A DNA stretch of 64,000 nt from Morella rubra (lineage: Eukaryota; Streptophyta; Magnoliopsida; Fagales; Myricaceae): contig RXIC02000016.1 of the NCBI GenBank assembly GCA_003952965.2, positions 62,768 to 126,767 on the forward strand, read 5' to 3'. Numbering within the stretch: position 1 is the first letter of the stretch; every line of letters begins with the position of its first letter. The translations under genes were made by a program, and so were the position numbers. Positions 13,701 to 25,900 of this stretch are shown piece after piece. The notes beneath the pieces were generated by a model. That model saw only the letters and a list, made by a program, of their open reading frames with translations. It had not been told where the DNA came from and ran no database searches.

Positions 13701-16373
13701 AAACTGGCCATCGGTAAATCTAAAACTTACCCAATGGTAGAACAATTAACTCCCACCGTTATTTGGAAAATAAAACTATAATCTAAATTTGTACAATAAT
13801 TTTTCTCCTAGTTCTCATCTAGAAGAGATAAAATTCAAGAAACATCATAATGGTGACAAGTATTTACCATCCAAATGCTTTAAGGAGTGTGGGAGGATTA
13901 TGTGAAGTTTGGTCAGAAAGCTCAGCCAAAGAGCCCTACCACTCACCCCACAACAAAGAAAAGTGTATTTTGATTGAAAACTTTTGAGGTTAGCTATGTT
14001 TAATGATTGTACTAAAAAGAGTAATAAGGAGGAATGATGGGTCATCTTTTTGGTGAGGGAAACCAAAGGGGGTGATATTTTGCTATTGGTGTTCATCCCA
14101 GTGCTCTCTAGTCCTACAGCAAAAGCCTTTTTTCTTTTTGGAAAATCTTTCCCCACCATAAAATTTCTAAATAGTAACAGCATCAGTTCCTTTCCTTAAT
14201 GGCACCATAAAAAAAAATGTACCCAAAACGATACCCACCCTCCCCCTTATGCAGAAACGCATCAAAAGAAGAATAGTGTTGGTGGAATTTTTCTTTATGC
14301 AGTCTGATAGCTTAGAATATAAAATTCCCTTGGCTTATATTTTGGAATCTATGAATTTTATAACACAAAAAGCATTAGTTCGATTTTTAGAAAGCTAATG
14401 GGAAAGAACATTTCCAAAATGTTTGATGGAAACCACACTTTTTTGGGTCCAAAGTAGCGAAAAACAAATAAATACGAAGAAAGACACACGCAAGTGGGAT
14501 GTGACAAGACCCAATCCACTTGTTGGATGTTGATGCCTAACAAATCCGGGCCCATTCCATTCACAAGTTTAACAGTTTACCCCAAAAAGGCATAAATTCA
14601 GGAATTTGGAACTTTATTTTACTACAGAAAATATAAATCCAACCCTTGGTCTAGATGAATTGGTCACGAGTGGACTATAGATCAACTGCCCGACTCTAGT
14701 TCAACCCTCCATGCTAGTAAAATCAACCCGTGAATTAATTGATGTGTGCGGAATAATCGACGCATGTGTTCTGAATTTGTCATGGCTTTAAATCTTTTGA
14801 TAGATTAAATTAAATTAAATCCGTTTAAATTTGATGAATAAATAATCAAATTAAATTAAGCCTGTTAAAATCCAATGAACCAGTGATCAAATTGTCAAAC
14901 TTATGGCATGTTTGTAAACTAAAATTATGGTCAAAATTATTTTCCTTCCAAAATTCTCATTTGCAAACGAATTAATTTTAAAAAATTTGATGAATTAATG
15001 AAAATTAACCAGTGATCAAATATTAAAAACTATTATTCAAAATTAAAATATTTGCCTCAATCTAAAACCATATTTTTCTATTAAAATAAAGTACAAAAAG
15101 TCATTTGTACAGTTTTTTTTAACTTTTCACTATTTTTATAAAATTTTATTTTTATTATTTTTTTCAATATTCTAATTTATCTTCTTCTTCTTTTTTATAA
15201 TCCAATAGCTCTCAAGTCACTTCATGTACCCGACCCTACAAGCAAACTTGGGGTATGTGTCAAGACTCCACCTAACACACTTTAGTTTAAGTCAAGAGCG
15301 ATAAAAGATGGTATTAAGGCTCAAACTTGAAACATGTAAAAACTAAAACCGTTGACTTATCACTAGACCAAATCTCTGGGATAATTTATCTTAATTTTTA
15401 CCGTATTTCTTTGTTTTGGATTGTTTTCAAAACGATTTCAAAACTTCTCATATTTTTTCATCAATTTAATATTAATATTTTTTTCACCCATCTCAATAAC
15501 TCTTTAACAAATTTTAACAACTTTTAACACATTTTTCATCAATTTCAAAATAATCTATCTCTACTTTAAAAAAAAATACAAACACAAAAAACTGTCTTGA
15601 GATCTAAAACAAACTTAGGTGACATTGTTTCTTCAATATTTTGATAGAAACACGATTCTTTTACACATACACACTTACCTTTACAAATTTTAATAAATCT
15701 CAATAAAATAAAATTTCTAAAAATTTTAAGAATATTTTTTAAAATTTTCACAAATAAATACTCCTTAAATCTTTTAACTTTTTACAAGATTCTTAGAAGT
15801 TTTTTTTTTTTAAAATTGTTGATTGAAAATATGAGATTAGGATATGGTACAATTTTTCCGTTCATCCTAATTGCTTGGCAAATCGAAAAAAGTGGGGCGC
15901 AAATCTGGAGATGTGAGTCTGTGAGACGTGACTTTCATGGACAAGATAATCCTGCAGGCTGCAGCTGTCTGACAGAGAACCAGTCACACACACACATGTC
16001 ATAAGGTCGCACGCACAAAGCTGAGAGCCTGAGATTCACGAATCGCAGCCCCCATGTGCCGAGAGTGACCAAAACAGACACAAAACACAAAGGCCAAGGC
16101 CTACGCATTCACAGACTGGGACTGTGCGTGTGGGCAGTAGCGCCATTTTGAATCTAATTATGACTCTCTAACCCCACACACCCCAACTCCCCTTTGGATT
16201 CTCTTGTCCTTTTTTTTTACCGTTTGGTCAATATTCTCCCAAAATTCAATTTTTACCCCCTTTCTAGTGATTCGTGCCCACTTATCCCGCAAGGCTGCTC
16301 ACGGGGCCCTTTTTTGGGACAAAACAATCGTACACGTGTAGGGTGACCGATGCAAACCCACGGACCACGGCTA

Positions 16374-16401
16374 TGATTCATGATTCATGATTCACGATTC
16401 A
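16374..16401. repeat. 7-bp tandem repeat (TGATTCA)4
   Basis: Four consecutive copies of TGATTCA, the last with C in place of the first T. The motif resembles the AP-1/GCN4-type core TGANTCA recognised by some bZIP proteins, but no gene is close enough to suggest regulation. Confidence 0.85.
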
Positions 16402-16804
16402 TGCAAGACGACGCTTCGCGTCATTCATGTTCTCTCCCTCGCGGATCAGTTTTTAGGAGAGCAGTTGGAAGACCAATATGACCCCGTAGCTGATTAGAGG
16501 AAATTGTATGATTATCCTCGTAATCTAAAAGTTGAAAACAATCATTCTTTTTCAAAAAATTTACCACAGAAAACACTTCACTTTAATAGTTCAAAAGTGG
16601 CAGTGAGATTTTGAGAGTGTGGATAGACGCATACTCAAAGTTTAAATTACTGTTTACGTAAAAAAAATTTACGATTTAAATAATAAACTAGTCAATTTTT
16701 TTAAAATTTATCATTTTTTAAACTTAATTCGTACGAATATTATGTCAGATCCGTTTGAGTTTAACATATATTAATACGTAAAAAACTCGTGAATTAAATA
16801 GGAG

Positions 16805-16906
16805 GTTGATTAATAAAATCTCTTTAAAGTTTGTCATGATTTTAAACTCAATTATCATAACTTAAATAGAAAGTTGATTAATAAAATCTCTTTAAAGTTT
16901 GTCATG
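16805..16906. repeat. 68-bp-period repeat
   Basis: A 34-bp string starting GTTGATTAATAAAATCTCTT is found identically at 16805-16838 and 16873-16906, and the surrounding bases are related. More diverged relatives of the adjoining segment (AAACTTAATTCGT...) occur near 16.72 kb and 17.55 kb, so this is a decayed repeat array. Confidence 0.75.
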
Positions 16907-18649
16907 TTATTAAACTTAATTCGTGTGGATATTGTATTAAGTCTGTTTAAATTTTTCAATATATATAAACAGTATGTCTAAATTTCACTCTATACATACT
17001 TTTATATTTTCCCATTTTATGCAGTTTCGTTTTTAGCCGAGGGTTGGTCGGACCCTCAGATGATGGACAAAAACATGGTTGTGAGAACACAAGAACGGCA
17101 TTCGATTTCGGTCTCTGCCGCCTCGCAATTAACGAGGCCGTTGGGTAGCGCCATTTATTGGGAAGAAGAACTTCTGTTTGCCCCCTATATCATGCACAAA
17201 TGACAAAAGCATCCTTCCCTGTTCCCCTTCTGCAAGGATAATTTACCTTTCTTAACATTCTAGAACCTCGCTAATTAAATTACTCTTTACCAGCCAATCG
17301 CTCCAAGAAATTTTCTACGTCTAAATTCTAAATTTCGGTCGTATTAGACATATTCTATGAGGAGAGCTACCTTACCCGTTATAGTGATTGTTCTTTGTTT
17401 TTTAAGTGAATAACAAGACCCAATTCATTGAAATAACTCAAGCAGTAGCGAGTTTTAAGAATATAGGATAGACGTAAACATAGATTCAAACTACCATTTA
17501 GTATGGATTGATAAGTAGGTTAGTCAATTAATCTTTTTAAATTTATTATGATTTAAATTTAACTCGTATAAAAATTAAACAAAATCTGTCTAAATTCGAT
17601 ACATGTATATATTTTAATATCAAATTCTGGACATGTTTATTACTCATTTTATTTAAGATTTATATTCTACTTTTATATTTATAATCTAAATATTATAAAA
17701 TATACGTATTTAATATAATATTTTATTATATTTTTTATAAATATTAATTTTTTAATAACTTTTATACGTATACCAATATAATTTTAACATCACCTAAATA
17801 TTTATAATTTTATCAAAATTATACATTTCTTCCGAAAACAGGTGTTCGGTGGGTATTAAACTCAATAACATGACTCCAATTACAACCAGGAGGCACTCCC
17901 GTTTTTCTTTCTTATTTTACTATTTTCTGATAAAAGCACACATCTTAATGTCTTCGAAAATTGTGCCCTTAAAAAATCAAATCAAATTATACTACGAAAT
18001 AAGACCATTGTTCCCAGAATCTTTGATATTTTTATTGTCAGATTATTCATTTAATAACTCCTTAAAATAACATATCACGTTGGTTTTTTTTTCATAAATA
18101 TTTTAAGGGACTTTAATTGAATAGTGACCCGCTAAAATTAATAAATAGGATAATTAGAAATTGGAAGATAAGAATCTTTGTCCAAAATAATATAGAACAT
18201 GATCGTGGATGAGACGCCACGCTGTCAATGATTCTCCGTGTAACGTGCAATATAAAAAAAAAAAACATGCACAATTTCGAGGAATGAGGTTCTCATTGGA
18301 TTCCATTATAGGGGTTACAGTATGCAAATATTTCTTTGTAGGAGGGAAATTTTTTTTTATTTTTTTTGACCCCACTCGTGGATTTCTTCATGATGATTAA
18401 ATCAACTCATGAATGATGAATTACCCCCCGATCCGAGGTCAACAAAAAAGAAGAAGAAAGAAACTATTAAATTAAATGTGTTGGGTTCGAACCTTACAAA
18501 TTTTTGATCTGTTGCACATATTGTTAGGTCAGTATTTCAAACAAAATATAGACAGAAAACAAACGGCCTAAAAAGTATACACCTTAATAATACCCAAATG
18601 AATTGTTTGATTTTTTTTAAAGCATTAAAAGAGTGTTTATCAGATCAAA

Positions 18650-19060
18650 TTAAATGGTCAAAATAGGAGATAAATAAACACACAATCTATAACATTCAAT
18701 GGTGCATATATTAAGTACTAGGTTGTATGAAACTTATGGTCGGATTAGATATTTTATTATTGTGCACACCGATAATAAACTATAAATGAAAATAGTAGAG
18801 AGAGCAAGAAAATTGAATAGAGAATTAAACAGATTATTTTCAATTTGTTACCCAAATGAATCATCAATATTGGATAGAAATAAACATACACAATATCTAT
18901 AGTATTCAATGTTGAATGTATTAATTATTAGGCCGTGTGAAACTCATGGATGAATTAGATCATCTACTATTTGTTGTTCAAATTGAATGGTTAAATGAAG
19001 AAAAATAAATACGTACATAACATTCAATGCTGTATGTATTAATTATTAAGCACACTTACG
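18650..19060. repeat. Degenerate repeat array sharing ACATTCAATG...TATTAATTATTA
   Basis: Three diverged copies are centred near 18.7, 18.9 and 19.03 kb. Each has AAATAAA(C/T)AC, a (T)ATAACATTCAATG-type core and a TATTAA(T/G)TA string; the first two also have a GTGAAACTCATGG-like string. The core is also found in the inverted-repeat element at 58712-58891, suggesting related MITE debris. Confidence 0.6.
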
Positions 19061-19670
19061 GCTTGCAATTAAAGTAGAAGCAAATTGGTGAAGATTTTTA
19101 TTGAGGTGCTATCTTTGTAGTTTAGGTTGCAAATTATAAATTTTGTGGTAGTTAGAACCTATAATAGAGTTTATCATAAATAAAACACCATAATTTTTGT
19201 AAAAAGTTCAAATTTTTTTGATAACCATGCAAGGTATTTCTTATAGATCTTACGTGGTAGTTTGGGAGTATATTTTACCAATATGAAAGGGATTCAATAA
19301 CTCTTTTTTTTTTTTTACGCAATTTCAAGAACAAATTCCTTAGTAAAGAAAAGGAATCCGAAAAATATTTTTGACCATCTCGGGCAAATTGGTAAATAGA
19401 GAAGGGTCCAATAGTACAAGTTCAAATGGGAAGGGCAAGATGGGAAATCCGACACCTGTCCCCTGTAGGCCTCCAAAAGAAACGAACAGCCACCTCAAAG
19501 CGACAAACAAAGCTATGCGCAACCTCCATTTCCATGAAGCGACCCGTTTCCCCACCATTTATCTGCACCAGTACTGCAGCGCACCACCCTCCACTTTCCC
19601 ACAATTCTTTTTCTATTCCCTGTTTACCCTCGTGCAAAAAAGAAATTAGAAAGAATAAGTTCAGAAAAGG

Positions 19671-20117
19671 AGGAGAGAGAGAGAGAGGTGGGCAGTGGGC
19701 ACTATAAATGAGAGAAAAAGTAGAGGGAAGATGACAAGGAAGAGAGAGAGAGAATTTAGTAAAATGGGGCAAGTTTTTAATGGAAAGTAGTGCGAGAGAA
19801 AATGACATTTTGAAGAGAGAAAAGTCTATTTAATTGGTATAGAGAGAGAGAGAGAGAGGTGGGCACTTGGCAGTGGGTTTTATTGGATTTTTGTGGGAAC
19901 AAGCGTCCCACTGTCAAAGTTTTGAGCTTGGTGGTGGGTGAGGTGCGGAGGATAAGCAGGAGCTGAAGCTTATTAGTTTTAAGGTGCATTGTGTATAAGC
20001 TGCTTCGGCTTTGTCTGCACTGGGTGAGAGTTGCAGTGTAGTGAGAGAGAGAGAGAGAGAGAGCGAGCTACAGATACTCGGGGCTTGGGTTTTCTTAGAT
20101 TTAGGTGGTTCTAGAAG
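19671..20117 (+). promoter_or_regulatory. Promoter and GA-rich 5' leader of the neprosin-domain gene
   Basis: A TATAAAT box lies at 19703-19709, about 410 bases before the ATG at 20118. The leader carries several GA-dinucleotide blocks (19676-19686, 19741-19752, 19843-19857, 20041-20063), which can bind plant GAGA-binding BBR/BPC proteins. If transcription starts just after the TATA box, the leader contains a short uORF at 19764-19790 (8 codons plus stop). The transcription start itself is inferred. Confidence 0.5.
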
Positions 20118-22956
20118 ATGGGTGGTGCGCAGTTTAGCAGGAGAGAAACGACAACCAGAGTTTTGGTGGTGGCGTTCTGCCTGTTGGGGCTGATCTCGTT
20201 ATCTTGCGCCGCTAGGTTGAGTGTCTCCAGGCAGAGGCTTGAGGTCCAGAAGCACTTGAATCGCTTGAACAAGCCCGCCGTGAAAAGCATAAAGGTTCTC
20301 AACCATCTCTTCTTTTGCTTTGTTTTCTCTTTCTCCGAAGTCACTTCCCCGTGACCTTTTGTTTTTTGCTATTTCCAAAGTATGTTGGTCCTCCGCTTGG
20401 TTTCTGAGAAAATGAAGGAAATTGAGAGCAAGTGAAGGGAAAATTTACCTTTCTGCTTGGTAGTTATGTTACTTTTATTTCGATTTAATGGGTTTCTTGT
20501 GTCAAGAATAGTGAAATGCGTTTCTTGTAATTCCCAGTAAAAATATGGTGCATGAATGCCATGGGTATATCTCAAGTTTCAGTTTTGTTCCTCTAAAAAC
20601 TTGTCACATTTCCATGGAAGTTTGAGATTTTTTAAGTGACAATGATTTTCTGATTATTCCCCTTTACTCTCTCTCTCTCTCTCTAAAATTATTTCCTATT
20701 TATGGAATTATTGGACCCGGAGCAGTAAAGAAAACAATCCGAATAAATAAACGAATATTCAAAATGGTGTTTCTTAAATATTAACATGCATTGTGACTTC
20801 GTCTCTGCAACCTGTTACCAACAGAGCATAAATATAACTGGATACTTCAGCGAAAGTTAATTTGATTGATTTGTTCGTTTCGTTTCCTTTTGCTAAATTT
20901 TAAGGCTCCGTCTTAATTCAATAAAATTCAAAGTAAATTCTTGATATTTTCATAGGGAGTGTAAGATCTCTCATGTCACTTGGGTTATTTTTTTTAATGG
21001 TCGAGCAGAGCCCAGATGGGGACGTAATAGACTGTGTGGATATTTCTCATCAGCCAGCTTTTGATCATCCTTTCCTTAAAGACCACAAAATTCAGGTCCG
21101 TATTATCACCCATGCATCTCTTTGTTGGTTTCTATTTTTCCGTTCTTTTAGTTTGTAAATTTACTCTTAACTTTGTTGATCTGGTTGGTTTATCAGATGA
21201 GGCCTAACTACCACCCAGAAGGGCTCTTTGATGAGAACAAGGTGTCTGCAAAACCCAAAGAGAGACCAATAACCCAGCTGTGGCACCAAAATGGTAGGTG
21301 TCCTGAAGGCACCATCCCCATGAGGAGAACAAAGAAGGATGATGTTCTGAGAGCAAGCTCAGTGAAAAGATTTGGAAGGAAGAAGCACAGAACCGTCCCT
21401 CAGCCCAGATCTGCAGATCCTGATCTCATCAATCAGAGTGGTCATCAGGTACTGAAATAATTATGATTCTTTCTTCCTTTTTAATTGGTAAAGTGGCTTT
21501 TCTCATTCTTTTCTGGTTTACTTATTCTAATTTGTTACTTTCGTTTGGTTTTGCTCTCGGGTTTGATCAGCATGCAATAGCATATGTTGAAGGAGATAAA
21601 TACTACGGAGCAAAAGCAACCATAAACGTATGGGAGCCCAAAATTCAACAGCCTAACGAGTTCAGCTTGTCCCAGCTCTGGATCTTAGGAGGTTCTTTTG
21701 GTGAAGATCTCAACAGCATTGAAGCAGGGTGGCAGGTAATAATATTATAACTTAGACCTGGATTGACCAAAAATGATTGACCTGAGACTATTTCTAACTA
21801 ATATATGGAAATGCATGAAACAGGTTAGCCCAGATCTATATGGAGACAACAACACAAGGCTCTTTACCTACTGGACTGTAAGCTTCCACATTTCGACTTG
21901 TGCTTAACTAGTTCCTTAGTTCTTCTGATTATTATCTAAGTGGGTTCGCCTCACACACTTCCTCTCTGTGGATGTATTTCAGAGTGATGCATACCAAGCC
22001 ACGGGTTGCTACAACCTCCTCTGCTCAGGCTTTATTCAAATCAACAGTCAAATAGCAATGGGCGCAAGCATCTCTCCTGTTTCTGGCTATCGTAATTCCC
22101 AATATGATATCAGTATACTTGTCTGGAAGGTAAAAGCCAAAGCATCCGCACTCAGGCCTATTATAAAATAATGGGACCCACATTAAAAAAAAAATTTGAA
22201 AGGACGAAAAGGTAAATGGAGCCGATACTGCCAAGGAAGGATGCATGTGAGCATCAATCGAGATTGTCCTTTTCAAAGGATTCTTTCATCGAATGTGCAA
22301 ATTGGTCCTTGGCACTATCAGCGGCCATGTTAGTTGCTGCGTGTAAGAGACTAGATAGTCAGAGACATCATTTTATTTCTGATGCTGAATATCTTTTGCC
22401 ATCTTTTGATAATTTTTTTGGACACCGATCGAAAATTGACTAAGGGACACTTGCTTTAAAAGACACTGAAAAGTTCCACTTGCCTTTAATTGCAGAATCA
22501 CAAAACATAGCGGAACTCTGCAAATCTTAAAAATGATTGCCTTTCTCTTTAATATAAGTTTTTGGCGAACTATTGTAGGATCCAACAGAAGGGCATTGGT
22601 GGATGCAGTTTGGCAACGACTATGTATTGGGTTATTGGCCTTCGTTCCTATTCTCATACTTAGCTGACAGTGCTTCCATGATTGAGTGGGGTGGTGAAGT
22701 GGTAAACTCGGAGGCTGGTGGTCAGCACACCTCAACCCAAATGGGCAGTGGTCGTTTTCCTGAGGAGGGATTTGGCAAGTCTAGTTATTTCAGGAATGTG
22801 CAAGTTGTCGATAGCTCCAACAACCTCAAGGCTCCCAAAGGGATTGGCACCTTCACTGAGCAATCTAACTGCTACGATGTCCAAACTGGAAACAATGGAG
22901 ATTGGGGCCATTACTTTTACTACGGAGGTCCTGGTAGAAATGCTAATTGCCCATGA
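20118..22956 (+). CDS. Neprosin-domain (DUF239) protein with activation peptide, 419 aa
   Basis: Complete gene of seven exons: 20118-20294, 21009-21095, 21197-21448, 21571-21735, 21824-21877, 21983-22129 and 22579-22956. All introns are GT-AG and phase 0. The protein starts with a hydrophobic secretion signal (about residues 14-32). The neprosin-activation domain follows ([48 protein letters not shown]), then the C-terminal neprosin domain ([53 protein letters not shown], ending in GRNANCP). Neprosins are secreted glutamic peptidases. Glu223 in SIEAGW and Glu334 in WGGEV lie where the family has conserved Glu residues, but the catalytic assignment is from memory. The length matches plant relatives. 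Proteolytic activity of this member is inferred. Confidence 0.94.
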
Positions 22957-25900
22957 AGAAAACCCACTTTCCACCCTCATCCTCATCTTTATGTATCATT
23001 AAATCTAGTGTAATGGCCTTTCTTTCTTTGTATACCCTTCTTTTTTTACTCTTAGGTGGGGCTGTACCAAGCGACCTTTCTGTCTAGTGGGAAGTTTTGA
23101 CTCTTTTGTTTTTCTATTTAGAAGATTCTCCACGTAAGTGATGGGGAGATGGCCAGAGTTTCTCAAAAGCCTAAAAGAAACAGGCCCTTTAGAAAACTGT
23201 GTATTCTATTTCTTTGTTTACTCCTCTCTTGGGAGTGGTGGTCTGTTAATGAATGAATCGAGTTCTGATCTTCGTGTTCGAGCTAAAAACATAACATGTA
23301 TGTTCTAGTTCCATGTATGAGGATAGTGTTTCTTGAAGCACTTTGAAATTTTCTTTTTGATGGAGGCCTTGAATAATGTTGCCCGACCCAAAAGCTGTTC
23401 AGATCAGTGTCGCACGTGAGTGGATGACAGTACTTTACATCTCTGGTACATCTCCTTTTTATAAAGAAGCCCCACTTCTACTGCCACCACACCCCGGCAG
23501 TCATTTGGTGTTGAAAAATTTTATGCTTTACAAGTCCGCTACGAATCTGCATTATTAGTCGAGACTTGAGAGATGGGGCTTCGGATTCCTTTGACTAAAA
23601 ATGGCGGTAAAAGTTCAATGCATTTATCGAATGACGTAGATGTTCTTTGTCATTTTCATCCAACCACCTACTGCTACACATGTTGGTGTACATATGTCCC
23701 TATCTAGTTTCAAGCGGTGGTGATCATGTTTGTGCCTAACTTTCACGGCTGTGTTCCATCATTGCTGTTTGTTTTTTTCCTTTCATCTTGGTCGCCATTG
23801 TTGTTGGTTGCACCATGAAAACTGGGCCTAAATGTAGCACTCAAAAAGGCTTAATAATTTTCTACAGTACGGCGTTTCCTGCAATACCCGTTAGAGAAGC
23901 ATAGCATTTTCAAGTGAAATGGATTATTAATACATATCTTGCGACGAGATTTATGCCAAAAACACGAGCAAATCGTACAATTTCCTTCCCCATTTTTCCT
24001 AATTATAGAATCATTAGTTTTTTCTATGCGTTAAAACTAATTACTCTGTAAAGAACTTTGGAAACTTGATAACAGGGTTATATAGCACTTGCTAATCACT
24101 CAGTGTTGCTTGCAGTCTGCTGGACAGAGGACAGTTCGTTTGTGGTTTAATGTTGAGGGCATGATTTACAGTGGAGCTTCGGTCTCCCTAAAGTCTCACC
24201 CACAGGAGATCTTCCTCTCTTTAGGACCAGCTTCAGGACAAAGGACTTCTCAAGCCCATATCATTTTGCATGTTGAGTATATAGGAGGGTTTTGGGTCCA
24301 AATGGCCTTTCTGACTGTCCGCTCGAGTTATGATGATCGAAGAAGCGTCTATGTAGTTTGGACATCGACTCCCAAGGCCTCTTTTTATAGGACACCACCT
24401 TCACTTGCAGTCTTAACACGGACAACCTGCTCCCTTAAATGACATCAGTGGCCTTGCCTTCTACAATTAGTAGGGCAGATCATTATGCCATCCTGTACAA
24501 CCATGCGGTGTTAGTAGGAAATTGCCTCTAAGAGAGAAAGAGAGACTTTTGAGGTGGCCCCAACCCCCGTGGAGGCGATGGATATTCCTAGAAAAAGAGG
24601 GACCATTATATTTGTTAACTATGATATCATTAACACTGATTGGATATGCCTCTTGGGAGCTGGTCTAATAGTTGGGAGGTCGCCTTTCATGTGCTTAACG
24701 TACCAAGTTCGAGTCATATGGGTATAGAGTTGATGCTCCTACCATTAGGCAAGTCCCAGTGTCACAAGTCTGTTGGGCCGATTCTGTGCACACCACCTTA
24801 GGAGAACTAACCTGGGAGGCAGGTCTAAGCCAGCAGGGTAGCTCTCCTGGTGGTTTAGATTTTTTTTAAAACTGGCTGGATATACCACTACATTCTGGAT
24901 CTGCTTTGTCACCAACGTTTTTTAAATTAGTATAATGATTGTTCAGTGGTTTCAGATCTTCTAAAATATCATTGATTCCTTTGATATCTAACATTTTCTT
25001 CTTTTAATTTCTCATTGTTGTTGTCTTTGTCTGCAAATCTGTATTAGTCGAATCTTCGGGATGAAACTAACCATTTTCATGCCGAAGTCTTCTGGATGAA
25101 GTGGATGAACTAGGTGTAAAAAGCTTGAAGAGTGTTTTGGAGGAAATTGAATTCACTTAGCTTTTCATTCATGTCTAATGTACAGAATAAAGAGTAATAA
25201 TATAAACATGTTTACAGTAAATGATAATGCCTCTAATCATGGGATTCGGTAATCCTATACCAGGTATGACCAAGTGTAACTGAAACTGCAAAGGAAAAGA
25301 TCTTCCTCATTTGTCAAACACACGAACTGGTCTTCATACATGGTGATGGAGCTTTATCTGTGACCCTCCCTGTCTTCCTCATTTCCTTTGTTATTTTGCA
25401 GATTGCTGAGATTGCCACTCATCCTCTTCAGATTTCATATTGCTTGGTCTTTTTCAATTCCAATCCCCTTGGCACCAAGTTGTGGTAGCAATTATCTGCC
25501 ATTTTTTACCAAGTTTTTCATAAGGTTATTACCATTGAAGCTATCATATGAAGTGGCTGAAAACCCAATGATACTAGTAAGACTGTTGTAAGCTAGGTGA
25601 AGGCTATAGCCATATGGGTACACTTTTATTTGGCTAAAGATGAATAACTTCTTGCTATTCATTTTTTAGACAACCAAAAACAAACTTTCTTGGAGGAAAA
25701 GGGGTCTTCAAACTCATGCAAATTGCAGAGCATACAGATTGTAGATCACAGAGCTGGAGAAAAACTCATCTGTCTCATCACACGCTGGAGAAAATGGATC
25801 AAATATAGCTATAAAAAATCAAATTTGGATAACAATGGATCTTCAAACTCATGAGCATCCATTGATGTTCTTAGGAAGAGAACACCTGTGTTTGTCTTTA

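Larger units (their letters stand above)
10773..19670. other. Gene-poor AT-rich intergenic region
   Basis: No coding sequence, tRNA or other RNA gene is recognised. Much of it is very AT-rich and contains degenerate tandem repeats (16374-16401, 16805-16906, about 18650-19060). A locally GC-richer stretch at about 15.9-16.45 kb and near 17.05-17.25 kb looks less decayed, but its frames are short and unrecognised. Several blocks (about 15.1-15.7 kb) share the ATTTTTTCA-type composition of the AT-rich repeats seen elsewhere. Confidence 0.5.

Noticed and set aside
15900..17250. GC-richer islands in the gene-poor region, including an ACACGTGT G-box-like string near 16.33 kb
   Set aside because: No adjacent gene or TATA arrangement was found, so a promoter call is not supported.
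19422..19808. Minus-strand 128-codon frame upstream of the neprosin gene
   Set aside because: Its Ser/Leu/Pro-rich content is the antisense of the GA-rich promoter and leader.
24089..24442. 117-codon plus-strand open frame
   Set aside because: No recognisable domain, signal or splice continuity; it may be decayed element sequence or chance.
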